A stretch of DNA of 64,000 nucleotides from Branchiostoma belcheri (Eukaryota > Chordata > Leptocardii > Amphioxiformes > Branchiostomatidae): assembly GCF_001625305.1 (NCBI RefSeq), contig NW_017802547.1, forward strand, positions 1,006,981 through 1,070,980, given 5' to 3'. Below, piece after piece: positions 20,400-30,524 of this stretch (within the stretch, counting starts at the first letter, position 1; each line of letters opens with the position of its first letter). Both the position numbers and the translations under genes were made by a program. A model generated the notes under the pieces. It did no database searches. It saw only the letters and a list, made by a program, of their open reading frames with translations, and was not told the DNA's origin.

Positions 20400-20960
20400 C
20401 GCTGACAGCTTCTCGCGAAAACTACAGGCGCAATTTTTAATCCGATTCATTCCAATCTGCGCCTTCACAACCAATTCATTTCCCCCGCGGTCCCGCCCTC
20501 CAGCGCGAGCCCTGCGCCCCTCTCGGCGTAAATTACTTCATCTCCTCGTAATAAATCTTCAATTAGCTCCCAATCAGCCGTGATTACGCTGCTGCTTTCT
20601 CCCGAGCGGGCCTGGCCTTCTCCACACACACGCAATTAACTCCTAACTTCTTATTAATTGCGGATGTAATCAGGCCTGCCACAATGAGGCATTCCCCGCT
20701 CCGCGAGTTTCATTAAGCCTTTAGTATTCTCCCCCCGCGTGTCGTGTTCCTCTCGCAGGTTATTACGCCGAATTAATTAGGACCTTTTATCCCCTTTGTC
20801 AATCTCAACGGCTTCGCATCGATTCCCAACCAGGAGATGTATTAGCGTAATAAGATGCAAGCGTTCACCCCGCGATATTGCAATACGGCGACCAAAAATT
20901 AATTTGCACCGCAGGTACTGTATTAATTTTCATTTCTGGGAAATTGCGGGTCTAGGGTGA
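20400..20960. other. Unique block rich in TAAT cores, candidate cis-regulatory element
   Basis: No repeat or coding signal. It contains CAATTAACTCC, TTATTAATTGCGG, GAATTAATTAGG, AAAATTAATTTGC and GTATTAATTTTC within 560 bp. The clustering of ATTA cores suggests a homeodomain-bound element about 14 kb upstream of Gbx. This is inference only. Confidence 0.3.
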
Positions 20961-20989
20961 CGGCCCGCTCGCGATCCATCATTTCTCGT

Positions 20990-21440
20990 TGGCAGGTTTC
21001 TGGTATTAATAACGACGGTTTTCTGTTAGCGGGTTCTGCTAGGGCAGGCTACGGGAATGGGCCGGTTCCGGGAACGGACGGTTACCAGAATGGGTGGTTA
21101 CGGGAATGTGGGAAGGTTCTGGGAAGGGATGGATCCGGGAATGGGAAGGTTTCTGGTATTAATAACGACGGTTTTCTGTTAGCGGGTTCTGCTAGGGCAG
21201 GCTCCGGGAATGGGACTGTTCCGGGAACGGACGGTTCCGGGAATGGGTGGCTACGGAATGGGACAGTTCTGGGAACGGGAAGGTTCTGCGAAGGGATGGA
21301 TCCGGGAATGCGAAGGTTTCTGGTATTGATAACGACGATTTTCTGTTAGCGGGTTCTGCTAGGGCAGGCTACGGGAATGGGTCGGTTCCGGGAACGGACG
21401 GCTACGGGAATGGGAAGGTTCCGGGAATTGGAAAGGTTAT
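20990..21440. repeat. GC-rich minisatellite, unit about 152-168 bp, three copies
   Basis: Units start at about 20995, 21147 and 21317 with GGTTTCTGGTATT(A/G)ATAACG and are built of internal GGGAAYGGG repeats. The 130-codon open frame through it (repeating VSGINNDGFLLAGSARAG) is most simply a by-product of the repeat. Confidence 0.9.
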
Positions 21441-21484
21441 AGGTTCTGTTTGGAAGGTTCTGTCTTATTACCGCTACTTCTAAT

Positions 21485-21660
21485 ATTACCTACCAGAGCA
21501 GGTCAGTGTTCTAACGTCTTGCTACTGTGAGATAACTCTGACCGAAGCTCTAGCTGTTCGACCGCTCCGAAAGTTGGTCCGTCCTTGCTGCTGAACAGAC
21601 CGTCTGGTGTAAGTGCGGAGGGAAGACCAGTCCCATGTAATATTAATTACCGCTACCATG
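21485..21660. repeat. Outlying copy of the 23130-24290 repeat family
   Basis: Shares CTCTGACCGAAGCTCTAGCT and GCTGAACAGACCGTCTGGTG with the later array. Confidence 0.8.
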
Positions 21661-21754
21661 TACTCCTTATACAATCCAATACATCAGGTTAGTTTACAGA
21701 CGTCTTGTTACTTTGGGATCTTCATACAAGCAATATGAAACTGTCGTAAAAAGA

Positions 21755-22025
21755 CACACAGGTTCAGATACCAGTGTTTTAAAATGTTGCCCATCAAGTT
21801 TGAACAAATGACCTTCCAAGTAAAAAATTACCAAAGTGGACAATGCAAACCCCCGAGTTCTTAACTTTTATCGACGAAGGTGTATAAGAATAGCAAACTG
21901 GATTAAAGTTTGTTGTGTTAAGTAATAGGTTCAGATAGTACCAGTCTTTTAAAATGCTGTCCGTCAAGTTCGAACAAATGACCTTCCAAACAAAAAAATG
22001 GACACTGAGTTCTTGACAATTTATC
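21755..22025. repeat. Diverged 175-bp direct duplication
   Basis: GTTCAGATACCAGTGTTTTA ... ACAAATGACCTTCCAA is repeated at about 21928-22020. Confidence 0.8.
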
Positions 22026-22029
22026 AATA

Positions 22030-22215
22030 TGGCGGTTTGATGAATCGGCCCCGCCCCGTGGTGTTATGGGTAATATCGCGGCACGTCATTACCGGTCTAA
22101 TATCGGCGTTATATGACCGCTTCCCGGACACAATATGCTGACCTTTGCCCTCTCGCGTTGGGCCATTGCCTCGCTGATGGTCCATATGGGGTCGCCGCAT
22201 TAATTTCTTTTTTTT
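22030..22215. other. Unique segment
   Basis: Contains TAATATCGCGG, TCTAATATCGGCG and CCATATGG; no coding or repeat signal. Role unknown. Confidence 0.25.
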
Positions 22216-22345
22216 CTCTCTCTTTTTTTAATGAATGAATAAAAGACTTTATGACTACTTATTGTCCCAAAGGGGAGAGTACAGCTAGTTTTGATACGAA
22301 ACTAACACACGTACAAACATGTAAAACAAAGAATACTATCGAGTG

Positions 22346-22607
22346 CGGTCGTGTGGCGCAACGGCAGCGTGCGCGACTCGGAATCAAGAAGTCCCGGGTT
22401 CGAGTCCTGACATGCCACCGATCTTGTGTCCTTGGGAAAGGCACTTTACACGACTTTCTGCACTAGACTCAAGTGAAAATGAGAATTGTCTGTCCAGTAT
22501 TCGTTTCTATGTGCGGGACACAACACCAGCAACAGCTGCCTCTGTTCTGCGTGTATTGTATTGTTGCAATTCTAATAAAATCAAAAATCAAATCAAATCA
22601 AATCAAA
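22346..22607 (+). mobile_element. tRNA-derived SINE
   Basis: A box TGGCGCAACGG (22354-22364) and B box GGTTCGAGTCC (22397-22407), then the CTTGGGAAAGGCACTTTAC core and a terminal (AAATC)n tail. Same family as 8790-9037. Confidence 0.88.
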
Positions 22608-22812
22608 ACAAGGCGTCGTACAAAGACCGCCCTTTCTTGCTGCCTCCTACCTGTCAACACGAAGGAACAGATGAGTTAATCTGCACACGGCACCATTTGT
22701 CTGCACACCGCACCAATAAACACGTGTCCAGGTGGCCTCTTTACCCGGGGTCATGGAAGGTCATCTATTACAAATCGTCCACACACTTATTCTTGTCATA
22801 CAAACCGTGTGG

Positions 22813-22978
22813 AGTTTAAAGTTAAAACTTTTGATCCAAAACAAAGAAATCTCTCACCTAGAGCTTTCGACCAGTCACTCTGGTCTTCCTCAGTAGACTG
22901 ACCCAGTGAGGCTTGTCACTGAGTAACTGGTCGAAAGCTCTAGGTGAGAGATTTCTAAGTTTTAACTTTAAACATGTA
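22813..22978. mobile_element. Palindromic element with two inverted hammerhead-like arms
   Basis: The left arm (GTTTAAAGTTAAAACTTT ... CACCTAGAGCTTTCGACCAGT) is the near inverse of the right. On the minus strand TCCTCAG (22887-22893) reads CTGAGGA, followed by hairpin GACCAG/CTGGTC with loop AGTGA and then GAAA (22865-22868). This is a complete hammerhead catalytic core with weak stems I and III. Confidence 0.55.
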
Positions 22979-23129
22979 ACTACCAACACAGATGAACTTT
23001 CATAATAGTACAACTGTGTGGAGTTTTGCAAAGTCTACAAGAAGCCAAACTTGACTTCATAAAGGCCGCTTATCATCTATCTGAAATTGCACCGGCCAGG
23101 CTAGCACCAGACACGGTCCTGGATGGCTC

Positions 23130-24290
23130 ATAGTTACTGTGGAACTGGATGTCATCGCTTTTGAATACGATACTCTGTAAAAGTTTTTTACAGAGAAACT
23201 CGGTCCGTCCTTGGTGCTGAACAGACCGTCTGTTGTAAGTACGGAGAGAAACCCTGTCGTGTACTCCTTATATAACCTTAAACCTACTCTACCAGGTCAG
23301 TCTACTAACACCTTTTGCTAAAGTGAGATCATAAGTTTCCTGCGAACAATATCTAGTACTCTGGCCGGTCCTCTAACTGTTCGATCTGGCACCAAAACTC
23401 GGTCTGTCCTTGGTCTGAACAGACCGTCTAGTGTAAGTACGAAGAGGAAACCTGCCTGTACTCTTTATACTGCATAAACCCAACTATAGACGGTATAATA
23501 GACCAAGTCAGTCTTTCTACTGTGACTTTTCTCTGAATAACATCTAGTACTCTGTCCGAAGCTCTAAGTCTTCGACCGCTCCGAAAGTTGTTCGTGCCCC
23601 CCCTCCCTCCGTCCATCCATCTATAACCGAAGATAGATTGCCGGGTTCACCAGAAAGCGTTCGACACCGTTAACAGCCGGCTACTCGCTTTGTGACACTG
23701 TAATCAAGGTCTGAGTCCGCGCTAGATAATTTTTTACGAACAATATCTAGTACTCAGACCGAAGCTTTAGCTGTTCGACCCCGCTCCGAAAGTTGTTCGC
23801 ACCCCCCCCTCCGTCCGTCCATCTATAAGTAAAATAACCGAAGACAGATGACCGGGTTCACACGGAAGCGTTAAACAGCCGGCTACTCGCTTTGTGACAC
23901 TGTAATTACTGCCTGAGTCCGCGCTAACGTGTTGCTACTGCAGGATTTTCCTGCGAAAAATATCTAGTACTCTGACCGAACTTCGGTGCTTGGTGCTGAA
24001 CAGACCGTCTCTTGTAAGCGCGGAGAGAAAACCTGTATAATAGACCAAGTCAGTCTTGCTTCTGACATTTTCCTTTGAAAAATATCTAGTACCGAAGCTT
24101 TAGCTGTTCGACCTGGCTAGGAAAGTTGTTCGTGCCTCCGTCTGTCCATCTATAACCGAAGATAAATGATCCGGTTCACCAGAAAGCGTTCGACACAGTT
24201 AACAGCCGGCTACCCGCTTTGTGACACTGTAATTACTGCCTGAGTCCGCGCTAACGTGTTGCTAATGTCTCCCCGCGCGCCTGTAAGCAC
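23130..24290. repeat. Diverged tandem repeat array, units about 150-220 bp
   Basis: Recurrent modules: AACAATATCTAGTACTCTG, AAGCTTTAGCTGTTCGACC, GAACAGACCGTCT, AACAGCCGGCTAC. Spacing varies, consistent with old unequal exchange. Confidence 0.82.
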
Positions 24291-24294
24291 CGCC

Positions 24295-24885
24295 GGACGC
24301 TAATGCCGCTCTCATTACTCCCGAGTTTCCGCGCTAAAATCACGACAATCGATCCACAAAAACCCACCGTTATTGAACCATTATCACCTTCCGGGCGCTA
24401 GGCATGCCGGGACGGATCAAGGTTGTTATGGAAAAAGTACTTTGACTTAATTTACTTTGACTAAAGAACCCTTGACAAGTGTTGAATGCGATGACTACCT
24501 TTCCGACGCTTTTTAACACCAAAAATACCACAATTCTTCGACTCCAATTACAGCAATGCTTTTTAGCCAGATGCAGGGCATGCTGGAACGACTAAATATC
24601 GTTAAATAAAAGAAGCACTTTTACTCAATTTTGAGACAGAAGAACTCTTGATAAGTTCAACTTCTGAATTAAATATCTCTACTTTACTATTCCGGAGTTT
24701 CCGCGCTAAAATCACGACAATCGATCTACAAAAACCACCGTTATTGTACCATTATCACCTTCCAGGCGCTAGGCATGCCGGGAGTTAGTGAAAGTACTTT
24801 CACTCCACTCAATTTTGGGACATTAGAATCCTTGTCAAGTGTTGTATGAGGTGACTACCTTTCCGACGCTTTTCGACACACAAAT
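24295..24885. repeat. Direct duplication (GCGCTAAAATCACGACAATC)
   Basis: About 24325-24420 and 24698-24785 match nearly base for base through GGCGCTAGGCATGCCGGG; flanking parts are more diverged. Confidence 0.86.
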
Positions 24886-24892
24886 GTGTTCG

Positions 24893-25205
24893 TGTGGCGT
24901 CAGGTGTTGTAGTGGTTAGAGCGATCGACTATGAAGCGGGAGACCCGGGTTAGATTCCGAGTTGTACCCGAGACATGTCTGAACATGCGCCCCGACGTTG
25001 TGCCCTTGGGAAAGGCACTTTACACGACTTTCCTCACTCCACCCAGGTGTGAATGGGTACCTAACTTCGGTTGGGGAAAGTCGCCGAGGTCACCTTGTGG
25101 CGCCGAATGGCAGCCGCACAGACCCTTGCGGCAGTTCCACAGAAAATCTGTGGAGCAAATATGTGTGTCGTGTATTATTTTATTGCTGTGATTTTTATTG
25201 ATTAT
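24893..25205 (+). mobile_element. tRNA-derived SINE with different head
   Basis: Head GTGTTGTAGTGGTTAGAGCG (A box region) and GGGTTAGATTCCG (B box, one change), then GTGCCCTTGGGAAAGGCACT, CACTCCACCCAGGTGTGAAT and TTCGGTTGGGGAAAGTCGCC, and a (ATT)n tail. The conserved core resembles SINE domains shared widely among deuterostomes. Confidence 0.82.
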
Positions 25206-25609
25206 TATAGACAGTAGGACTCTTTTTTGCCGAATTCTACTATCCAAACTCCCTTAGGATGGCCCGATGTAGGCTAGACAGTCTGATTGAGTTTGTTCTT
25301 CGCTAGCGCAGTACTTTTTGTAGACTGACCAAAACCTAATCTTTTGGCCATAAAGTTGCGATGGGACCTGCTACCAATTAAATCCTGGCCGATATTGAGT
25401 GGAAATGTGTTTTCGCGGTTATAATCTGATATGATGTGACATGCCATGACCCGTACACTTGTGGTAGCGTGCCGGGTTTGGTCTGGTGGCTTTTATGGCG
25501 AAATGATCTGACCACTAGGAACAATACAACATCCTAACCACGAGTCTAGAGTTCATATGAAGTCACTTGTACTGTATTGTATATGTATAGACTTTCGGCT
25601 ATACATATA

Positions 25610-25790
25610 CATATACAGTAGCTTCGCAGGCACGCGGCGTGGCGGCAGCTGGCTACATCACACCGATCGACTTGTTACACATAACCCTTGAACATCTAAC
25701 TCTAGACACTGTTTAAAGCTATCTAATGATAATGCCCCTACTGTACTTGGTGACGGTGAGTTCCACTCTGCGATGGTTCTAGGAAAGAAT
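25610..25790 (-). mobile_element. Non-LTR retrotransposon 3' end (copy 3)
   Basis: AGCTTCGCAGGCACGCGGCG, ACCGATCGACTTGTTACAC and GTACTTGGTGACGGTGAGTT, as in the other copies. Confidence 0.75.
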
Positions 25791-26135
25791 GATTCAACCT
25801 AGTGAAAACCATTATTACTCCATAATCGGAGTTTATCCTGTACCATTTGTACCGATGTAACAACTCCAAGTTTGATGTCAGGTTTTAGCAGAAACCCCTG
25901 ACATGTTCACCCTTGGTCTGTGTGTGATTCTAGTTTGCTGCCTCGACGCCACAGCTCAACCGGTTATCATACCCATCAAACGATTATTACTCCATAATCG
26001 TAGTTTATCCTGAACAATTTGTAACGGTTAAGTCTAATGTCAGGCTCCTAGGGTCTGCGTAGTTCCGTGAGTCTAGTACTAGCTGACCGCCAGCCGCTAA
26101 AGTTCAACCTCGTGAAAGCGATTATTATTACCTTC
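25790..26135. other. Unique segment with one short duplication
   Basis: ATTATTACTCCATAATCGGAG-like sequence at about 25810 recurs near 25985 (ATTATTACTCCATAATCGTA). No gene seen. Confidence 0.4.
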
Positions 26136-27016
26136 GCCAAGAAGGTTATGTTTTCAGGGGCGTTCGTGTATGTGTGTGTGTGTGTGTGTGTCTGTCAACA
26201 CGATAACTTGAGAAGGTCTTGATGGATTGTCTTGATACTTGGTAGGTGGGTAGGTCTTGATGAGACCTCAAAATGATTAGATTTTGGGCCACCTGGCGGC
26301 TTGTCATGGTACTGCAGCAGAACTTCCGGTTTTGATATCTCATGATCCAGACATGCTAGGGTGACGAAATTTAGATGGTAGATAGCTCTTGTGCTGGGGA
26401 TAAAGTGACATGAGTTTGAGCCCCCTACTTGCTTGCTCTAGAACTGCAGGGGGTTTAATGGACAAATGTTTAAAGGGGGATAACTCAAGAACCGATTGAT
26501 GGATCATCGTGATTTTTGATATGTAGGTAGCTTGAGTGATGCTTGACATAATGATATTACAGTTATGCAAATATGGATGTAATTTGCATTATTAATGAGG
26601 AAATTCTATTTATCAGCTGCATTCCATAATAGGAAGTTCAAGCTTGTGACATATGTTATTAAGAATGAGAGAAACACAGGCAGATATCGATTATGCAAAT
26701 GAAGACTTAATTTGCATAATTAATGAGAAAATATTATAATTGCATAGTGGTAACTGCCTGGAATTTTATACTTGGGGTGTTTGAAAGTTAAGTTAAGGTG
26801 AACATAATTAAACATAACTTATTCAAATAAGGACCTCATTTGCATAATTAATTAGAAAATTTCATCATGGCATTCTTTGTTAAAGTAAGACAGTCTTTTG
26901 GTGGAGAACATGATCAACATATATAATTCATGCAATTGAGGATCCTATTTGCATAATTAGGGGGATTAATATAAAATTTCTTAATCATAAAAGCTAACAT
27001 CATTTGGCGAAGGTAT
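26136..27016. mobile_element. Element with CCTTCGCCAAG terminal inverted repeats
   Basis: Opens TTACCTTCGCCAAGAAGGTT, closes TTTGGCGAAGGTATG. The interior contains a (TG)n tract, AACACGATAACTTGAGAAGG and repeated TTTGCATAATTAATGAG modules. No transposase. Similar CTTCGCCAAG-bounded repeats are widespread in marine invertebrates; I do not assign a superfamily. Confidence 0.62.
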
Positions 27017-27145
27017 GAGATCGTGGAACTCTAGTTTCATAATCGGATTCTTATGTTAACGTTTGTTTTGTATACTTAATATCTTTGTGTCGGTTCCAGA
27101 AGCACCAGGTACAGTGAATGCCCCTGGTGTAAGAAACATGCACCT

Positions 27146-27260
27146 TTTCGGCCGAGTGGTTAGAGCGTCTGCATGTGGACTGATGCCCGGTTTTGGTAGT
27201 GGGTTCGAACCCCGGCCCGGGACCAGTGGTTTTTTATCTGTTTCTCGCTCGCCCCTGTTT
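27146..27260 (+). mobile_element. tRNA-like SINE head
   Basis: CGGCCGAGTGGTTAGAGCG and GGGTTCGAACCCC match A and B boxes of a Ser/Leu-like tRNA, but there is no acceptor-stem pairing. Interpreted as a SINE head. Confidence 0.6.
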
Positions 27261-27289
27261 CTTGCTTGTTGGCCGCCGTACGAGTTGAA

Positions 27290-27600
27290 CCTGATGAAAG
27301 CGATGATGCCTCCATAATCTATGCCATTCCGGCCGGTCCGGGCTCTCTCAGAGCGGCCATCAACCCGCCGTCATTACCGCCGAGTTTTGTGTCAAAATTA
27401 GACCACAGAATCCAATATTTGCCTCCAATAAACTCGCCCCCAGAGCCCAGCCTGAGACAATGTTGCCCATTTTTCATTGTCGCGGGTTCAGGGCTTGGTG
27501 AGACCCCGTGTAGATTACAAGTCGATTAAGGGATGTTGGTCAATTTCGGCTCGGAGGGGGGCCGATCAATTCTAACGGCCGGACGTTCGCGAGGAAATTA
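27290..27600. other. Unique segment, possible regulatory block
   Basis: It contains the inverted pair GACAATG ... CATTGTC (about 27452-27481), resembling a paired Sox site. No coding or mobile-element signal. Confidence 0.25.
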
Positions 27601-27689
27601 TACTCGCCAAGCAGAGGTTTGGCTTGGATCGCACACGGTTTCAAACTAACAATCAGCCACCCAAAACTATACTTCGTTATCTGGAGGTA

Positions 27690-28090
27690 CTAACACCTCG
27701 AAGTCTCATCGCTTCTTCAAGTTCAAGCCCAGATCGCTATTCCTGGAACATCTGCAGTTTGTATATCGCCAGAGAAGCCTGTTGACCGAGGTAATTGGTG
27801 TATCAATGACTAAAGAAGCCATTTTAAACACCTGCAGTTCTAGACAAAAGGGGAGGGGATAAGTGACCACAGAAGCCTGGGGAGCGAGACAATAGGTGTA
27901 GATGACGAGGGAAGCCCGCAAACTTTAGAACTAACCGCACCTGAAACGCCTGCAGTTCGAGACAATACAAACTGTTAGGTGTGTATATGTGTCCAGAGAA
28001 GCCTGGAGACTGAGGTAATTGGTGTATATGTGACGAGAAGCCATTTACATGTACAACGCCTGCAGTTCTAGACAATAAGAAAAATATCAT
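27690..28090. repeat. Alternating satellite family, reverse orientation
   Basis: Two alternating half-units, one with AGAAGCCTG and one with CGCCTGCAGTTCTAGACAAT, in inverse orientation to the blocks at 29236-29700 and 32040-32640. Confidence 0.82.
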
Positions 28091-28099
28091 CTTTGAGAC

Positions 28100-28360
28100 G
28101 CAATCGGTCGGAGCAAGGACATTATAACAGACAGTTGGCTGAGAAGCCTTCTAACTTTCCGACATTCTTGTGTCCCTTTTCTTCTGCAAATCCGCGCAGC
28201 GTCCGGGGAGCATCCGACACAAAGCCGTCGGCGGATCAAGGCTGTGATCTGAAGAGGGATAATGTTCCCTCCCGGCGGATTATACGGGATAATCTCATCT
28301 GGAGCTGAATGGGTGCAAAACGCTCCAGTAAACAGCTCGCCTTTTCCTGCCGCCGCTCTA
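28100..28360. other. Unique segment with GGATTA/GGATAA cores
   Basis: GGCGGATTATACGGGATAATC lies near 28275 and GGGATAATGTT near 28256. A regulatory role is speculative. Confidence 0.25.
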
Positions 28361-28365
28361 GGCTA

Positions 28366-28780
28366 CCTTCTGTATCTGTATCTGTATCTGTATAGCCGGT
28401 ATAACTATAACCGCCCCTCGGCGCAACACACCAGCTTCGCAGGCACGCGGCGCGTGTAACAAGTCGAACGACTTGTTACACTCAATCTTTGCACATTTAG
28501 CTGCAGGAGTTGTTCAAAAGCAACCCCTGCAACTAAATGTGCAAAGAGGCATCATCACTAGATCTAGTGATGATGCCCCTACTTGGTGACAGCAAGGACA
28601 TTATACACAAGTTCCACTCTGCGATAGTTCTAGGAAAGAATGAATTCTTGAACACCTCAATTCTTGGTTGATAACTCTGGTACTTGAAGGCATGGCTATT
28701 TCTTGTTCTCTTCTGGGCTGGTATTAGGTACTTAGTGGTTGGGACTTCCACCAGTTTATTAGTCATTTTGTACATCATTC
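28366..28780 (-). pseudogene. Non-LTR retrotransposon C-terminus and 3' end (copy 4)
   Basis: In element orientation an RT C-terminal remnant reads RTRNSHAFKYQSYQPRIEVF, KNSFFPRTIAEWN, then breaks, followed by the 3' UTR and (ATACAG)n tail. An inverted pair around 28498-28560 (AACTCCTGCAG/CTGCAACTAAATGTGCAAAG) marks a rearrangement within the copy. Confidence 0.8.
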
Positions 28781-28906
28781 ATGCATAGTCCGGACATTTT
28801 TCTTCTGTCTTCCAGTGACACCCACTCAAAATCTTAGCCTGGATGTCAGTGCCATTCTAAGATTTTTGAACCACGGAAAAGGTGTAAATGAGCGCGTTAT
28901 CTTTGC

Positions 28907-29014
28907 TGTTAGTTGACGGGTGTTTGCGGCGAGCTAAGTAATTATTGACCAGTAATTATCCTATTAAAACCATCGCCTGTTGATGACAGAACCGGGCCTG
29001 CATGGTCCCGCCCT
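28907..29014. repeat. Direct repeat, copy 1 (partner 30050-30151)
   Basis: TGTTAGTTGACGGGTGTTTG to GCATGGTCCCGCCCTA, about 105 bp, repeated at 30050-30151 with few changes. Each copy ends a few bases before a foldback element. Confidence 0.88.
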
Positions 29015-29024
29015 AAAGTTTGCG

Positions 29025-29233
29025 TAGCCTCTACCAGGCTTGGGGAGGCGGCTGGAAAGAGTAGAAATCGGCCAAATAGAGAGATAAGCATGCCAGGGGA
29101 GTTTGTCCGATGAGAGAACAGTTGGGGTGCGGCGAAATATTCTCACAACGGACAAACTCCCTTGGCATGCTTATCTCTCTATTTGGCCGATTTCTACTCT
29201 TTCCAGCTGCCTCCCGAAGCCTGGTAGAGGCTA
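29025..29233. mobile_element. Foldback family A element, complete, 9-bp TSD
   Basis: 209 bp, TAGCCTCTACCAGGCTTGGG at the left and inverse at the right, arms about 90 bp. Flanks AAGTTTGCG at 29016-29024 and 29234-29242, identical. Confidence 0.95.
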
Positions 29234-29235
29234 AA

Positions 29236-29700
29236 GTTTGCGGGCTTCTCTCGTCATCTACACCGACTGTCTGGGTCCCCAGGCTTCTGCGGCCACTTAT
29301 ACAGCTATTGTCTCGCTCTTCAGGCGTTTCAAAGGGCTCCTCCCGTCATCTACACCTACTGTCTGGGTCCCCAGGCTTCTGCGGTACTTATACAGCTATT
29401 GTCTCGCTCTTCAGGCGTTTCAAAGGGCCTCCGTCGTCATCTACACCTATTGTCTCGCTCCACAGGCTTCTCTGGACACATACACAACAATTGTCTAGAA
29501 CTGCCGGCGTTTAAAATGGCTTCTTTAGTCACTGATATTCATAAACACCAATTATCTCGGTCAACAGGCTTCTCTGGCGATATACAAACTGCAGGTGTTC
29601 CAGGTGCGGTTAGTTCTGAAGTTTGTGTGCTTCAGAAGTTCTCCGCCGTCTTGTACACCTATTGTCTCGGTCTCCAGGCTTCTCCGGATACATTTAGACT
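29236..29700. repeat. Alternating satellite family, forward orientation
   Basis: Half-units CATCTACACCTATTGTCTCG and CAGGCGTTTCAAAGGGC alternate about every 45-50 bp. Open frames in several phases (repeating VIYTYCLAPQAS) are repeat artefacts. Confidence 0.85.
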
Positions 29701-29704
29701 TACT

Positions 29705-30012
29705 GACTCGGAGCGCAGGCACAGCCAGAAACAGTCATGTCTTCAAATATCAGAGTTATCAACCAAGAATTGAAGTGTTCAAAAACTCGTATTTCTCCAG
29801 AACTATCGTAGACTGGAACTCGTTGCCACCAGGCACAGTTGGGGCATCATCACTAGAAAGCTTTAAACAACTCCTGCAATCAAATGTGCAAAGATTGAGT
29901 GTAACAAGCCGTTCGGTGTAATGTAGCTAGCTGCCAACGCGCCGCATGCCTGCGAAACTGATGTGTTACGCCGAAGGGCGGTTATACCGGCTATACAGAT
30001 ACAGATACAGAT
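29705..30012 (+). pseudogene. Non-LTR retrotransposon C-terminus and 3' end (copy 5)
   Basis: Encodes RNSHVFKYQSYQPRIEVFKN, SYFSRTIVDWNSLPPGTVGA, SSLESFKQLLQSNVQRL and a stop, the classical end of a CR1-like RT ORF. It is followed by TTACGCCGAAGGGCGGTTAT and an (ATACAG)n tail. Best preserved of the six copies. Confidence 0.88.
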
Positions 30013-30049
30013 TTTCAAGGGCCCTTGTTAAGTTTGTAGTAATGTTTCC

Positions 30050-30151
30050 TGTTAGTTGACGGGTGTTTGCGGCGAGCTGAGTAATTATTGACCGGTAATT
30101 ATCCTGTTAAAACGATCGCCTGTTGATGAGTCGAGCATGGACCCGCCCTAC
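30050..30151. repeat. Direct repeat, copy 2 (partner 28907-29014)
   Basis: See the partner entry. The 1.14-kb spacing encloses a family A element, satellite and a LINE end. Confidence 0.88.
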
Positions 30152-30157
30152 TTGTCT

Positions 30158-30520
30158 ACTCTCCAAGCAGAGGTTTGGGCTTTATTTAGGCGTGTTTTTA
30201 TTAGGCTTTTTATCAGGCTTTCTTTTCTGCACTGCTTGGAGAGTATTCCCGGGTATCTACCAGGCTTCGGGAGGCGGCTGGAAAGAGTTGGCATTTTCCA
30301 AATAGAGAGAGAACATGCCGTGGGATGGTCAGGTAAAGAGTACTCTCCGGAGGTTTGGGTTTTGGGTTATATTTGGCGTGTTTTAAAACTTTTTATCGGG
30401 GTTTCTTTTTTGCATTGGAATGTTTCTTTCAAATTCCAGTGCAAAAAAAGAAACCCCGGTAAAAAAGTCTAAAAACACGCCAAAAATACCCCCAAACCCA
30501 AACCTCTGCTTGGAGAGTAC
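30158..30520. mobile_element. Foldback family D elements, two in series
   Basis: CTCTCCAAGCAGAGGTTTGG left arm at 30158, a rearranged middle with a family A left-arm piece (30255-30310), then a second family D body ending CCTCTGCTTGGAGAGTA near 30519. The family D arms show TTTTTATCGGGGTTTCTTTT and its inverse. Confidence 0.8.
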
Positions 30521-30524
30521 AACC

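Noticed and set aside
20957..21349. 130-codon Gly-rich repetitive frame
   Set aside because: Coincides with a GC-rich tandem repeat and lacks gene context.
22346..22420. tRNA gene (also 9037-8965, 10540-10465, 24900-24970 and 27146-27228)
   Set aside because: A and B boxes are present but acceptor stems do not pair and retroposon bodies follow, so these are SINE heads.
29110..29921. Overlapping frames of 86-134 codons with repeated VIYTYCLAPQAS
   Set aside because: Satellite translation followed by the LINE C-terminus; not a host gene.
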